From Alphaproteobacteria bacterium (GTDB lineage Bacteria > Pseudomonadota > Alphaproteobacteria > Caulobacterales > Caulobacteraceae): a DNA stretch of 64,000 nucleotides. The stretch lies in the NCBI GenBank assembly GCA_018820205.1, contig JAHJOK010000034.1, forward strand, positions 1 through 64,000, in the 5' to 3' direction. Both the position numbers and the translations under genes were made by a program. How positions within the stretch are numbered: the stretch's first letter is position 1; every line of letters begins with the position of its first letter. Under the pieces are notes generated by a model, which searched no databases, was not told the DNA's origin, and saw only the letters and a program-made list of their open reading frames with translations. Below are positions 1 through 8,617 of the stretch, in pieces.

Positions 1-27
1 CCGCCGGCTTCGTGAACGGAGAGCGTA

Positions 28-52
28 GGGCCCGGACGGGAAGTCCGGGCCC
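28..52 (-). terminator. stem-loop after the OmpA-like gene
   Basis: A perfect 10-bp stem (28-37 with 43-52) closes a five-base loop a few bases beyond the stop codon of the minus-strand OmpA-like gene. No T-run follows on either strand, so it may act as a 3' end-protecting hairpin or a weak terminator rather than a classical rho-independent one. Confidence 0.55.
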
Positions 53-65
53 CTCACCCTTCGTC

Positions 66-1229
66 CTAGAAGTTGATGCCGATGGTGGCGCGACGGTTCA
101 GAGGCTCGCGAACGCCGTCGGCGGTCGGACGGGCGAGGTTGGTCTCGCCCTTTCCGTCCAGGGCGATGACGCCGCCGGCGACGCCTTGAGCGACCAGGGC
201 GTCAGCCACGGTGCGCGAACGACGGTTCGACAGGCCCACGTTGTAGGCGGCCGAGCCGGAGGTGTCGGCGTAGCCCACCACCAGAACGCGCGTCGGACGG
301 CCCGACTTGGCGTAGTTGGCGGCCTGGGTGACCACCGAACGGGCTTCCGTCGTCAGGTCCGAGCGATCCCAGTCGAAATACACCACGAACTCGCGCGCCG
401 TCGGAGCCGGCGGAGGCGGCGGAGGGGGCGGAGGAGGCGGCGGGGGCGGAGGCGGCGGAGGCGGCGGGGGCGGAGGAGGCGGCGGCGGCGGGGCGTCGGC
501 GCCGAAGGCGTAACGCAGACCCAGGGTCACCGTGTGGCTCTCGTCGTAGTCGCCTTCGAAGCTGCCGTAGTTGTTGGCGGCCAGGGCCGAAGAGGTCGAG
601 ACGTCGAACGACATGTCGCCGGTCAGATAGCGATAGGTCAGGTCGATGTTGGCGCGGTCGCCGACAGCATAGCTGACGCCGGCCAGGGCCTGGGCGGCGA
701 ACTCGGTGGACGAGTCGTCAGCCGAGATCGACACGCCGCGCTGGCCGCGGATCGTGCCCACGAAGTCGGTGTTGACGCGGTTCACGCCGACGCCGAGACC
801 CACGAACGGGCGGATGCCCCAGTATTCGCCGCCGATGTCATAGATGACATTGGCCATCAGGGTGGTCGACTCGATGTCGCCTTCCGGCGAGAAGCAGGGG
901 CCCGTGGCCGGCGTCAGGTTGCAGACGCCCGACGGAACCGTGCCCGTCGAGTGACGGATGCGGCCGATGTCGCCCGAGCGGTAACCGCCCTCGAGCTCGA
1001 CACGCCAGTTCGGGTTGAACCGGTAGCCCAGGCGCGCGAACGCGGCCCAGCCGTCGTTCATCTCGGCCTGCCAGTTCACGCCGTTGCCGGTCGCTTCCAG
1101 ATTGATGTTGTTTTCGGTGAAGTGATAACCGGCGTCTACAGCGCCATACCACCCATCCGGCTCAGCCGAAGCAGCGCCAGCGGCGAAAATGCCCGCGGCT
1201 GCGACGCTGGCGAGAAGTTTCAGCTTCAT
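66..1229 (-). CDS. OmpA-family outer membrane protein with polyproline linker
   Basis: 387 residues. A signal peptide (about residues 1-22, ending AASA) leads into an eight-strand-type outer membrane beta-barrel (about 23-240, beginning EPDGWYGAVDAGYHF), then an uninterrupted run of nearly 30 prolines, then an OmpA C-terminal peptidoglycan-binding domain (last 110 residues, with VVYFDWDRSDL and the Asp/Arg pair of YADTSGS...NRRSRTV). It should tether the outer membrane to the cell wall. The start is set by GAGGA about eight bases upstream of the ATG at 1229; in-frame ATGs at 1241 and 1247 fit less well. The long proline run replaces the shorter hinge of typical OmpA proteins and could span the periplasm as a polyproline II rod. 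It is transcribed divergently from the SDR gene, with 197 bp between them. Confidence 0.9.
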   Translation of the reverse strand: MKLKLLASVAAAGIFAAGAASAEPDGWYGAVDAGYHFTENNINLEATGNGVNWQAEMNDGWAAFARLGYRFNPNWRVELEGGYRSGDIGRIRHSTGTVPSGVCNLTPATGPCFSPEGDIESTTLMANVIYDIGGEYWGIRPFVGLGVGVNRVNTDFVGTIRGQRGVSISADDSSTEFAAQALAGVSYAVGDRANIDLTYRYLTGDMSFDVSTSSALAANNYGSFEGDYDESHTVTLGLRYAFGADAPPPPPPPPPPPPPPPPPPPPPPPPPPPPAPTAREFVVYFDWDRSDLTTEARSVVTQAANYAKSGRPTRVLVVGYADTSGSAAYNVGLSNRRSRTVADALVAQGVAGGVIALDGKGETNLARPTADGVREPLNRRATIGINF

Positions 1230-1426
1230 GTCAGTCCTCATGTTCATTGATTGCCCTAAGGCCACGCTTACACGCGACGCTCACCGGGCCGAACGGTAGA
1301 GTTGGTTCCGGGTTCCCCATTTCGGTTGGGAATGGGGCGACTGTGGCGCCGTTTCAACACATCTGCCCCCCTTGGCCTGACCGTCGGGCCTGTTATCAGG
1401 GTGATCAACGATAATGGAGATCCGGC

Positions 1427-2332
1427 ATGGCGATGCGGTTTGACGGCAAGGTGGCGATTGTAACAGGTGCGGGCGGGGGGCTCGGACGCGAGCACGCCCT
1501 GGCGCTGGCGTCGCGCGGCGCAAAGGTGGTCGTCAACGACTTGGGCGTGGCCCGCGACGGGGGCGGTTCGTCGGCCACGCCGGCGCAGAGCGTCGTGGCC
1601 GAGATCGAGGCGGCCGGCGGAGAGGCCATGGCCAATGGAACCTCCGTCACCGATTTCGAAGCGGTCAAGGCGATGGTCGCCGAAGCGACCGAGCGCTGGG
1701 GCTCGGTCGACATCCTGGTCAACAACGCCGGCGTGCTGCGCGACAAGTCGTTCGCCAAGATGGAGATCGAGGATTTCCGCTTCGTGGTCGATGTCCACCT
1801 GATGGGGGCCGTGAACTGCACCAAGGCCGTCTGGGACGGGATGCGGGAGCGGAACTACGGCCGCATCGTCATGACCACCTCGTCGTCGGGCCTCTACGGG
1901 AATTTCGGCCAGGCCAACTATGGCGCGGCCAAGATGGCGCTGGTCGGCTTCATGCAGACCCTGTCGATCGAGGGGGCCAAGAACGACATCCGGGTCAACT
2001 GCCTGGCCCCGACGGCCCACACCCGCATGACCGAGGATCTCGGCGCCGCCCTGCCGCTGGAGGCTCTCGGGCCGGAACTGGTGTCGCCGGGCCTGCTGTA
2101 TCTGGTCAGCCAGGACGCGCCCACGCGCTGCATCCTGGGCGCGGGGGCGGGAGGGTTCGAACGCGCCTATGTGACCCTGACGCAGGGTGTCCGCATCGTC
2201 GGCGAAGACGCCCCGGAACAGGTCGCCGCCCGGTTCGAGGCCATCTCGGACCGGACAGGCGAGATCGTCCCGGAGATGGGCGCGGCCCAGGGGATGATCG
2301 AGCTGACCAAGGCGCAGAAGGCACACGCCTGA
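1427..2332 (+). CDS. SDR oxidoreductase, MFE-2/3-hydroxyacyl-CoA dehydrogenase type
   Basis: 301 residues. A classical short-chain dehydrogenase: the glycine-rich NAD(P) motif TGAGGGLG lies at residues 13-20, NNAG at 99-102, the serine region at 152-154, and catalytic Tyr165 and Lys169 (YGAAK). The N-terminal MRFDGKVAIVTGAGGGLGRE and the conserved VVVNDLG resemble the (3R)-hydroxyacyl-CoA dehydrogenase domain of peroxisomal multifunctional enzyme 2, so a beta-oxidation or related acyl-CoA substrate is likely. The thiolase gene 109 bp downstream on the same strand supports this. A GGAG ribosome site precedes the ATG. The exact substrate cannot be read from sequence. Confidence 0.88.
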   Translation: MAMRFDGKVAIVTGAGGGLGREHALALASRGAKVVVNDLGVARDGGGSSATPAQSVVAEIEAAGGEAMANGTSVTDFEAVKAMVAEATERWGSVDILVNNAGVLRDKSFAKMEIEDFRFVVDVHLMGAVNCTKAVWDGMRERNYGRIVMTTSSSGLYGNFGQANYGAAKMALVGFMQTLSIEGAKNDIRVNCLAPTAHTRMTEDLGAALPLEALGPELVSPGLLYLVSQDAPTRCILGAGAGGFERAYVTLTQGVRIVGEDAPEQVAARFEAISDRTGEIVPEMGAAQGMIELTKAQKAHA

Positions 2333-2441
2333 ACCCGCGCGCCGCGTCAGGCGCTTGCCTTGACGCGGCGGCAGGCGCGTAGATCGAAATCAATACAATC
2401 GCCAATGACGCAACGGTCGTCAGGCTCAGGGAGACACCACC

Positions 2442-3644
2442 ATGCGTGAAGCGGTCATCGTATCGACAGCCCGGACCCCCATCGGTCGCGCCTATCGCGG
2501 CGCGTTCAACGACACCCAGGCGCAGGCGCTGGGCGCCCATGCGGTCAAACACGCGGTGGAGCGCGCCGGGATCGATCCGGCCGAGGTCGAGGACGTGGTT
2601 CTGGGCGCGGCCCTGCAGCAGGGCTCGACCGGCACCAATGTGGCGCGCCAGATCGCCCTGGCCGCCGGTCTGCCCGCCTCGGTCGCCGGCATGACCATCG
2701 ATCGCCAGTGCGCCTCTGGCCTGATGGGCATCGCCACGGCGGCGAAACAGGTCGTCTTCGACCAGCAGAAGGTCGCCGTCGGCGGCGGTCTGGAGTCCAT
2801 TTCGCTGGTCCAGAACCAGCATATGAACCTGTACCGGATGAAGGACGAGGCGCTGCTGAAGCTGTCGCCCCACATCTATATGTCGATGCTGGAGACCGCC
2901 GAGGTCGTGGCGCGACGCTACAATATCAGCCGCGACCGTCAGGACGAATACGCCCTGCAGTCGCAACAGCGAACCGCCGCCGCCCAGGAGGCCGGCCGGT
3001 TCGACGCCGAGATCGTGCCGATGACCACGACCATGCAGGTGGTGGACAAGGCGACCGGCCAGGCCTCCGCAAAGGAAGTGACCCTGGCGAAGGATGAGGG
3101 CAATCGGCCAGAAACGACGCTGGAGGGCCTCAAGTCGCTGAAGCCCGTATTCGGCGGCGGCGAGGAGATCGAACAGGGCGAGTTCATCACCGCCGGAAAT
3201 GCGTCCCAGCTGTCGGACGGCGCCTCGGCCTCGGTGATCATGGAGGCCGGCGAGGCGGTCCGTCACAACCTGCAGCCGCTCGGCGCCTATCGCGGCATGG
3301 TCGTGGCGGGTTGCGAACCCGACGAGATGGGCATCGGGCCGGTCTATGCCGTGCCGAAACTGCTGAAGCGCCACGGCCTGACCATGGACGACATCGGCAT
3401 CTGGGAGCTGAACGAGGCCTTCGCCGTGCAGGTGCTGTACTGCGCCGACACCCTGGGCATCCCGATGGACCGGCTGAACGTCTCGGGCGGCGCAATCTCG
3501 ATCGGCCACCCCTATGGCATGTCGGGCGCCCGGATGACCGGCCACGTCCTGATCGAAGGCAAGCGTCGCGGGGCGAAGTATGGCGTGGTGACCATGTGCA
3601 TCGGCGGCGGCCAAGGCGCGGCCGGGCTGTTCGAGATCTACTGA
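2442..3644 (+). CDS. acetyl-CoA acyltransferase (thiolase)
   Basis: 400 residues, the usual thiolase length. The nucleophilic cysteine is Cys90 in IDRQCASG, the catalytic histidine is His356 in SIGHPYG, and the second catalytic cysteine is Cys386 in [10 protein letters not shown]. It should cleave 3-ketoacyl-CoA to acetyl-CoA and a shortened acyl-CoA, or run in reverse for acetoacetyl-CoA. Because it follows a hydroxyacyl-CoA dehydrogenase-like SDR, a degradative role (fatty acid or other acyl-CoA catabolism) is favoured over polyhydroxybutyrate synthesis, but this is inference. Confidence 0.93.
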   Translation: MREAVIVSTARTPIGRAYRGAFNDTQAQALGAHAVKHAVERAGIDPAEVEDVVLGAALQQGSTGTNVARQIALAAGLPASVAGMTIDRQCASGLMGIATAAKQVVFDQQKVAVGGGLESISLVQNQHMNLYRMKDEALLKLSPHIYMSMLETAEVVARRYNISRDRQDEYALQSQQRTAAAQEAGRFDAEIVPMTTTMQVVDKATGQASAKEVTLAKDEGNRPETTLEGLKSLKPVFGGGEEIEQGEFITAGNASQLSDGASASVIMEAGEAVRHNLQPLGAYRGMVVAGCEPDEMGIGPVYAVPKLLKRHGLTMDDIGIWELNEAFAVQVLYCADTLGIPMDRLNVSGGAISIGHPYGMSGARMTGHVLIEGKRRGAKYGVVTMCIGGGQGAAGLFEIY

Positions 3645-3719
3645 GAACGCCCGGAAGCCGCGCCTGATCAAAAGCGGCCCTGCTCGATATCCGCCAGGCG
3701 AATACGCCGCCATCCGCGC

Positions 3720-4472
3720 TCAGCCGGGCCTGGCTGGCGGCGTATCCGCTTCAGGACCGGTCCCGGCCTGACCGGCCAGGAACCGGCATCGCTCCGCTTC
3801 CATCTTCGCCTGCCATTTGGCCCGTAGCTGGGCCGGCCGACCGGGGAAGCGATCCTCCAGAAACACCGCCTCCACGACCCGGTCGGTGCGGAAGGTGCGG
3901 AAGTCGGCGCGGCTTTCGCACCAGGCGACCAGCAGCCGCGTCGTCTCGCGATAGCCGATCAGCAACGGCCAGACGGTCCGCAGCGAGGCGCGGTCCTCCT
4001 GATCGCGATAGTCGAGCGTGACCTTGCGTCCTGCATGGATCCAGGCCCGCAGCTGGCCCATGTCCAGCACCTCGACCTCATGCGTCTTCCATACCGCCGA
4101 CGTCACGGCCGGCTCCACGATCATCGGGCGCAGGCGTTCGGGCACCGTGGCGGCGATCTTGGCGATCAGATCGCGCGCGGCCCGGGCCAGGGCGGGGTCT
4201 CCCCTGCCCGCGACCCACTGGGCGCCCAGGACCGCGGCCTCGACCTCATCCGAGGTCAGCATCAGGGGCGGCATGTCGAAGCCTGAATCGAGCACATAGC
4301 CGATGCCCGCCTCGCCCCGGATCGGCACACGCTGAGCCATCAGGGCGGCGATGTCGCGATAGACGCTGCGTTTGGAGGTCTCCAGCTCGACCGCGATGCT
4401 CTCGGCCGTCATCGGCCGCGAACTGCGGCGAAGCAGCTGGACGATCTGGAACAGGCGGTCGGCGCGTCTCAT
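3720..4472 (-). CDS. YafY-type HTH-WYL transcriptional regulator
   Basis: 250 residues. The N-terminal 60 residues form a DeoR-like helix-turn-helix (MRRADRLFQIVQLL, then TSKRSVYRDIAAL). A WYL domain fills about residues 130-225 (VTLDYRDQED...RTVWPLLIGYRE), likely binding a small ligand or nucleic acid. I place the start at 4472 rather than the ATG at 4478 because AAGG sits directly against the upstream ATG but six bases from this one. The gene is divergent from a glutathione S-transferase, and a 24-bp near-perfect palindrome lies in the shared intergenic region. It is therefore probably the local regulator of that gene. Confidence 0.88.
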   Translation of the reverse strand: MRRADRLFQIVQLLRRSSRPMTAESIAVELETSKRSVYRDIAALMAQRVPIRGEAGIGYVLDSGFDMPPLMLTSDEVEAAVLGAQWVAGRGDPALARAARDLIAKIAATVPERLRPMIVEPAVTSAVWKTHEVEVLDMGQLRAWIHAGRKVTLDYRDQEDRASLRTVWPLLIGYRETTRLLVAWCESRADFRTFRTDRVVEAVFLEDRFPGRPAQLRAKWQAKMEAERCRFLAGQAGTGPEADTPPARPG

Positions 4473-4558
4473 GGGCATCCTTGTGGCGCTAACGCTCGCG
4501 ACGCGGTCGCTCGCTGCCTGAGCGCGGATTTGCTGTTTGAAAGTCAGCTACCGTACGA

Positions 4559-4582
4559 CTGCTGACAGCATGCTGGCAGCAG
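4559..4582. promoter_or_regulatory. 24-bp palindrome, candidate operator of the WYL regulator
   Basis: CTGCTG, one base, CAGCATGCTG, one base, CAGCAG reads as its own reverse complement except at the two symmetric single bases. It lies between the WYL regulator start (4472) and the glutathione S-transferase start (4689), where an autoregulated divergent operator is expected. The match to a binding site is inference from position and symmetry. Confidence 0.5.
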
Positions 4583-4688
4583 GGTGGCGGTAGTCAATCT
4601 CTCACGGGCAGCGACCAGCCGCTCCGCGCTCAAGCAGCGACCGACCGAGTCGGGAGCGGTAGCGCGCAAACAAGTGGGAGAGATCAAC

Positions 4689-5300
4689 ATGCTGACCCTG
4701 TTTCACGCCCCGCGATCACGTTCGTCGCGCCTGGTCTGGCTGATCGAGGAGCTGGGGGCCGACTGCCGTATCGAATACTGCGACATCCGTCGCATGATGG
4801 ACGGGACCGGCGCGCCCGATCCCAGGAATCCGCATCCGGACGGCAAGGTTCCGGCCCTGATCCACGACGGGTCGCTGATCACCGAGTCGGCCGCTGTGGC
4901 CCTCTATCTGACCGCCCTGCACCCCGAGGCCGGACTGGGCTTCCCGCAGACCTCGCCCCACTCGGGCCCGCTGCTGACCTGGATCTGCTGGGCGGCCGGG
5001 GAGATGGAGCCGGCGATGTGGGGCAAGATCATGGGGCAGACCCGGACGGACCCCCACGCCCTTGAACGCTATGAGGCCGCCATGGCGCGAGTTCTGGAGG
5101 CCCTGTGGGTCGGTCCTTATCTGATGGGCGACCAGTTCACCGTGGCCGATGTGATGATCGGGGCCTCCCTGGCCTGGGGTCGGGAGCATCTGCCCGACAG
5201 TCCGCTGATCGACGACTATCTGGCGCGGATTCAGGCCCGGCCTGCGCACGGCCGCGCCCTGGCCCGGGACGGGGAAATCCGCAGCACGAAGGCGGCCTGA
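4689..5300 (+). CDS. glutathione S-transferase family protein
   Basis: 203 residues. An N-terminal thioredoxin-fold domain (LTLFHAPRSRSSRLVWLIEELG at 2-23, with the cis-proline region KVPALIHDG and ITESAAV binding the glutathione gamma-glutamyl end) is followed by an all-helical C-terminal domain (about 90-200, with the N-capping box FTVADVMIG). The catalytic residue is probably one of the serines in the SRSSR segment. The start at 4689 is chosen because GGGAGA precedes it and the domain begins immediately; an open frame upstream has no such site. The expected role is detoxification by glutathione conjugation. It is divergent from the WYL regulator. Confidence 0.9.
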   Translation: MLTLFHAPRSRSSRLVWLIEELGADCRIEYCDIRRMMDGTGAPDPRNPHPDGKVPALIHDGSLITESAAVALYLTALHPEAGLGFPQTSPHSGPLLTWICWAAGEMEPAMWGKIMGQTRTDPHALERYEAAMARVLEALWVGPYLMGDQFTVADVMIGASLAWGREHLPDSPLIDDYLARIQARPAHGRALARDGEIRSTKAA

Positions 5301-5306
5301 CCCGGT

Positions 5307-6731
5307 TCAGGCGGCGTCGGCGCTGCTGTGAAACGCAGCGCCGTCGTCGTCGATGACCTCGATCTCGTTCAGCCGACCCACGAAGGCGTCGCGCCACAGG
5401 CCGACGTCGGTGTCGCGCACGACCTGCATCAGGGCCTTCCACTTCCGGATCCGCTCGGCCAGCGGCATGGTCAGGGCCTTCTTGATGGCGTCCGACAGTT
5501 CCTCGCGGCTGAATGGATTGACCAGCAGGGCCTCGCCCATCTGTTCGGCCGCCCCGGCGAACCGCGACAGGATGAGGACGCCCGGATCGTCCGGGTTCTG
5601 AGCGGAGATGAACTCCTTGGCCACCAGGTTCATCCCGTCCCGCAGCGGAGTGACCAGACAGACGCGGGCGGCCCGATAGATTCCGGCCAGCTGATCGCGG
5701 CGATAGGAGCGGTTCAGATAGCGGATCGGCTGCCAGTCCATGTCGGCGTATTCGCCGTTGATCCGGCCCGCCAGGGAATCCAGCCGGGCGCGGATGTCCT
5801 GATAGGAATCGACGTCGTCGCGGCTGATCGGCGTCACCTGGACCAGGAAGACGTCGCCGCGCATCTCGGGATTATCGTGCAGAAACTGTTCGTAGCCGAC
5901 CATCCGCTCTTCCAGCCCCTTGGAATAGTCGAGCCGATCGACGCCGACGATCATCGAGCGGAAGGCCGCCGACGCCGCCATCCGGTCGTAGGTGCGCACG
6001 CCCTCGTTCGAATCCCGTGCCGCCTCGAAGCTGTCGACATCGATGCCGATCGGGAAGGTGCCGATGGTGACGCGACGACCGAAGGCCTCGAGGCCGTCGT
6101 AGCCGGACAGTTCGCCCCGCGCCTCGGAGATCACATAGTCGCGGAACAGATCCAGCCACTCCTGGGTCTGGAAGCCGATCAGGTCATAGGCGAACAGGCT
6201 TTCGACCAGCCGACGATGATGCGGCAGGGTGACCATCAACTGCCGCACCGGCCAGGGGGTGTGCAGGAAGAAGCCGATCCGGTTCTTGATCCCCAGTCGC
6301 CTGAGATCGCGCGCCATCGGGATGAGGTGATAGTCGTGGATCCACAGGACGTCGTCCGGCTCGATCAGAGGAGCCAGCACCTCGGCGAAGCGGCGGTTCA
6401 CGCGCTCGTAGCCTTCACCGTAGGACCGCTCATAGGCGGTCAGATCGACGCGGTGGTGGAACAGGGGCCACAGCGTCTTGTTGGCGTAACCGTTGTAATA
6501 CTCGTCGACGTCCTGGGCCTCCAGGTCGACGAGGGCGACGGTGACGCCGGCCCGGTCCTCGTATTTCAGCTCGCCGGTGAAATGACCCGTGGTTTCGCCC
6601 GACCATCCGAACCAAAGGCCGTCGTATTTCCGCAGCGCGGCCGACAGGGCCATGGCCAGCCCCCCCGCCGATCCGGCGGCCGGATCGACTGGCGCCGATA
6701 CCCGGTTGGACACAACAATCAGACGAGACAT
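5307..6731 (-). CDS. otsA: trehalose-6-phosphate synthase
   Basis: 474 residues, GT20 family. It transfers glucose from a nucleotide sugar to glucose-6-phosphate. Recognisable elements are the N-terminal IVVSNRVSAP, GGLA (about 25-28), WFGWSGE, LWPLFHHR, the glucose-6-phosphate and donor site IHDYHLIP, the nucleotide-binding GVDRLDYSKGL, and a C-terminal segment with FAGAAEQM and LVNPFSREEL. It is the last gene of the otsB-GH15-otsA run, 83 bp after the GH15 gene. The product should serve osmotic and desiccation tolerance. An upstream in-frame extension to 6833 is rejected because the family N-terminus (MSRLIVVSNR) begins at 6731. Confidence 0.95.
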   Translation of the reverse strand: MSRLIVVSNRVSAPVDPAAGSAGGLAMALSAALRKYDGLWFGWSGETTGHFTGELKYEDRAGVTVALVDLEAQDVDEYYNGYANKTLWPLFHHRVDLTAYERSYGEGYERVNRRFAEVLAPLIEPDDVLWIHDYHLIPMARDLRRLGIKNRIGFFLHTPWPVRQLMVTLPHHRRLVESLFAYDLIGFQTQEWLDLFRDYVISEARGELSGYDGLEAFGRRVTIGTFPIGIDVDSFEAARDSNEGVRTYDRMAASAAFRSMIVGVDRLDYSKGLEERMVGYEQFLHDNPEMRGDVFLVQVTPISRDDVDSYQDIRARLDSLAGRINGEYADMDWQPIRYLNRSYRRDQLAGIYRAARVCLVTPLRDGMNLVAKEFISAQNPDDPGVLILSRFAGAAEQMGEALLVNPFSREELSDAIKKALTMPLAERIRKWKALMQVVRDTDVGLWRDAFVGRLNEIEVIDDDGAAFHSSADAA

Positions 6732-6814
6732 GACCGCCGTAACGCCCAAGCTTGGTCGCGGTTGCGGCGCACCATGGAAAAATACGCGGGGGTCTTGACC
6801 GTAATCCGTCGCGA

Positions 6815-8617
6815 TCAGCGAACGTCCGTCCACGACCGGCTGAGCAGGATGGCGCAGTTGATGATGCCGACCAGGGAGTAGGTCTGGGGGTAGTTGCCCC
6901 AGAGCTGGCTGTCGCCCAGCGAGATATCCTCGCTGAGCAGACCCGCATGGGTCCGACGGCTGAGCATCTGTTCGAAGATCTCGCGCGCCTCCTCGTCGCG
7001 GCCGTTCTGGTGCAGGGCCTCGATGAACCAGAAGGTGCAGAAGTTGAACGCGGTCTCGGGCTCGCCGAAATCGTCCGGCTCGACATAGCGGAACAGATAC
7101 GGCCCCTTCTTCAGGTCACGCTCGATGGCGTCGAAGGTGGCGACCTGACGGGGGTCGTCCGCCGCCAGAAAACCGAGGTCGACCAGTTGCAGCAGGGATG
7201 CGTCCAGTTCGGTTCCCCCGAACGAGGCGCCGAAACGGCCTTCCTCGGGCAGATAGGCCTCGGCTTCAATCCGTGTACGGATGGTCGTGGCGCGGTCCCG
7301 CCAGAAGGCGGCGCGGTCGTCGAGCCGCAGATTGTCGGCGGCCTTTGACAGACGGTCGCAGGCGGCCCAGCACATCACCGACGAATAGGTGTGGACCCGG
7401 GCGATGGTGCGGAACTCCCACAGGCCGGCGTCGGTCTGGTCGTGCATGGCGAAGGCGCGGTCGCCGACCCCTTCCAGGGCGTGGAAATCGTCAAGCGAGC
7501 CGGGCCGCAGCAGCCGCTGATCATAGAAGGACTGAACCAGGGGCAGGACAATCTGTCCGTAGACGTCATGTTGCAGGTGTTCGTGCGCCTGATTGCCGAC
7601 GCGGACCGGCTTCATGCCGCGATAGCCGTCGACCGAGGTGACGATGCGCTCGCCGATCCCGGGCTCCAGCCCTACGCCATAGACCGGCTGGACGTGGCCG
7701 CCGGCGGAGTTGTCGACCAGATTGCGAAGATAGACGAGATAGTTCTCGAGGATGTCGACCGCGCCGAGGCGGTTGAGCGCCCGGACGGTATAGTAGGCGT
7801 CGCGAATCCAGCAGAAGCGATAGTCCCAGTTGCGGCCGCTCTCGGGGAACTCGGGAACCGAGGTGGTCATGGCGGCGACGATGGCGCCGGTCTCTTCATA
7901 GGCGCAGAGCTTGAGCGTGATCGCCGCGCGGATCACCGCCTCCTGATAGTCCAATGGGATGTAGAGGGTGCGGACCCAGTCCTTCCAGTAGGCGACGGTC
8001 CGGTCAAGCGCCGCCGAGACGCCCGGCCCCACCTCCTGATCGTAGCCCTCGTCCGGGCCCAGGAAGAAGGCGTGCGGCCCTTCCAGCCGGAACACCCGCT
8101 CCTCCAGAATATGCGACACCGGGCAATCCGTGGTCAGGCGCAGGGTGACGTCGGTGCAGCGGTAGCGGATGTGGTTGGAGCCGGAGGTGCACTCCGCCTG
8201 ACGCGCGCCCCAGTCGGCGGCCGGACGCAGACGCACGCGAATGCGGGGCGAACCCGACAGCGGGCGCACGATCCGGGCGAAGGCCAACGGCCGATAGGTC
8301 CGCGAATGCTTCATGTGCCGGGGGGCGAAATCGAGGATCTCGACCGCCGCGCCGTCCCGGGCGGTCAGCACCGTGCGCAGCACCGGCGTGTTGTTCAGAT
8401 AAGCCTGGCTGACCTCGACCAGATTCTCCAGCTCGATCGACCAGAAGCCGTGCTCGGGCGCGTCGCCGTCCATCAGGGCGGAGAAAACCGGGTCGCCGTC
8501 GATCCGCGGCGCGCAGGCCCAGACGAATTTGCCTCTCCGGTCGACAAGGGCGGAGATGGCGCAGTTGCCGATCGGCGCGAGATCGAGCGATGGCGGGATA
8601 TCGGGTGACAGGCTCAT
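6815..8617 (-). CDS. GH15 family glycoside hydrolase (glucoamylase/trehalase-like)
   Basis: 600 residues. It has an N-terminal beta-sandwich domain (about 1-220) and an (alpha/alpha)6-barrel GH15 catalytic domain (about 230-590). Diagnostic stretches are NWDYRFCWIRDAYYTVRAL and WEFRTIARVHTYSSVMCWAACDRL, with LWGNYPQTYSLVGIIN at the C-terminus. It is translationally coupled to otsB (ATGA overlap at 8614-8617, with GGAG upstream). Family members with this neighbourhood are often trehalases, and some are glucoamylases or dextranases. Placement between otsB and otsA makes turnover of trehalose the best guess. No signal peptide is seen, so it should act in the cytoplasm. Confidence 0.9.
   Translation of the reverse strand: MSLSPDIPPSLDLAPIGNCAISALVDRRGKFVWACAPRIDGDPVFSALMDGDAPEHGFWSIELENLVEVSQAYLNNTPVLRTVLTARDGAAVEILDFAPRHMKHSRTYRPLAFARIVRPLSGSPRIRVRLRPAADWGARQAECTSGSNHIRYRCTDVTLRLTTDCPVSHILEERVFRLEGPHAFFLGPDEGYDQEVGPGVSAALDRTVAYWKDWVRTLYIPLDYQEAVIRAAITLKLCAYEETGAIVAAMTTSVPEFPESGRNWDYRFCWIRDAYYTVRALNRLGAVDILENYLVYLRNLVDNSAGGHVQPVYGVGLEPGIGERIVTSVDGYRGMKPVRVGNQAHEHLQHDVYGQIVLPLVQSFYDQRLLRPGSLDDFHALEGVGDRAFAMHDQTDAGLWEFRTIARVHTYSSVMCWAACDRLSKAADNLRLDDRAAFWRDRATTIRTRIEAEAYLPEEGRFGASFGGTELDASLLQLVDLGFLAADDPRQVATFDAIERDLKKGPYLFRYVEPDDFGEPETAFNFCTFWFIEALHQNGRDEEAREIFEQMLSRRTHAGLLSEDISLGDSQLWGNYPQTYSLVGIINCAILLSRSWTDVR

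Noticed and set aside
12..1250. Long plus-strand open frame opposite the OmpA-like gene
   Set aside because: Low-complexity arginine/glycine translation, mirror of the proline run; no domain and no ribosome site.
4584..4688. Upstream extension of the glutathione S-transferase
   Set aside because: Arginine/serine-rich leader without family similarity; the ribosome site supports 4689.
5328..6881. 517-residue plus-strand open frame opposite otsA
   Set aside because: Shadow of the otsA codon bias in high-GC DNA; otsA has full family motifs.
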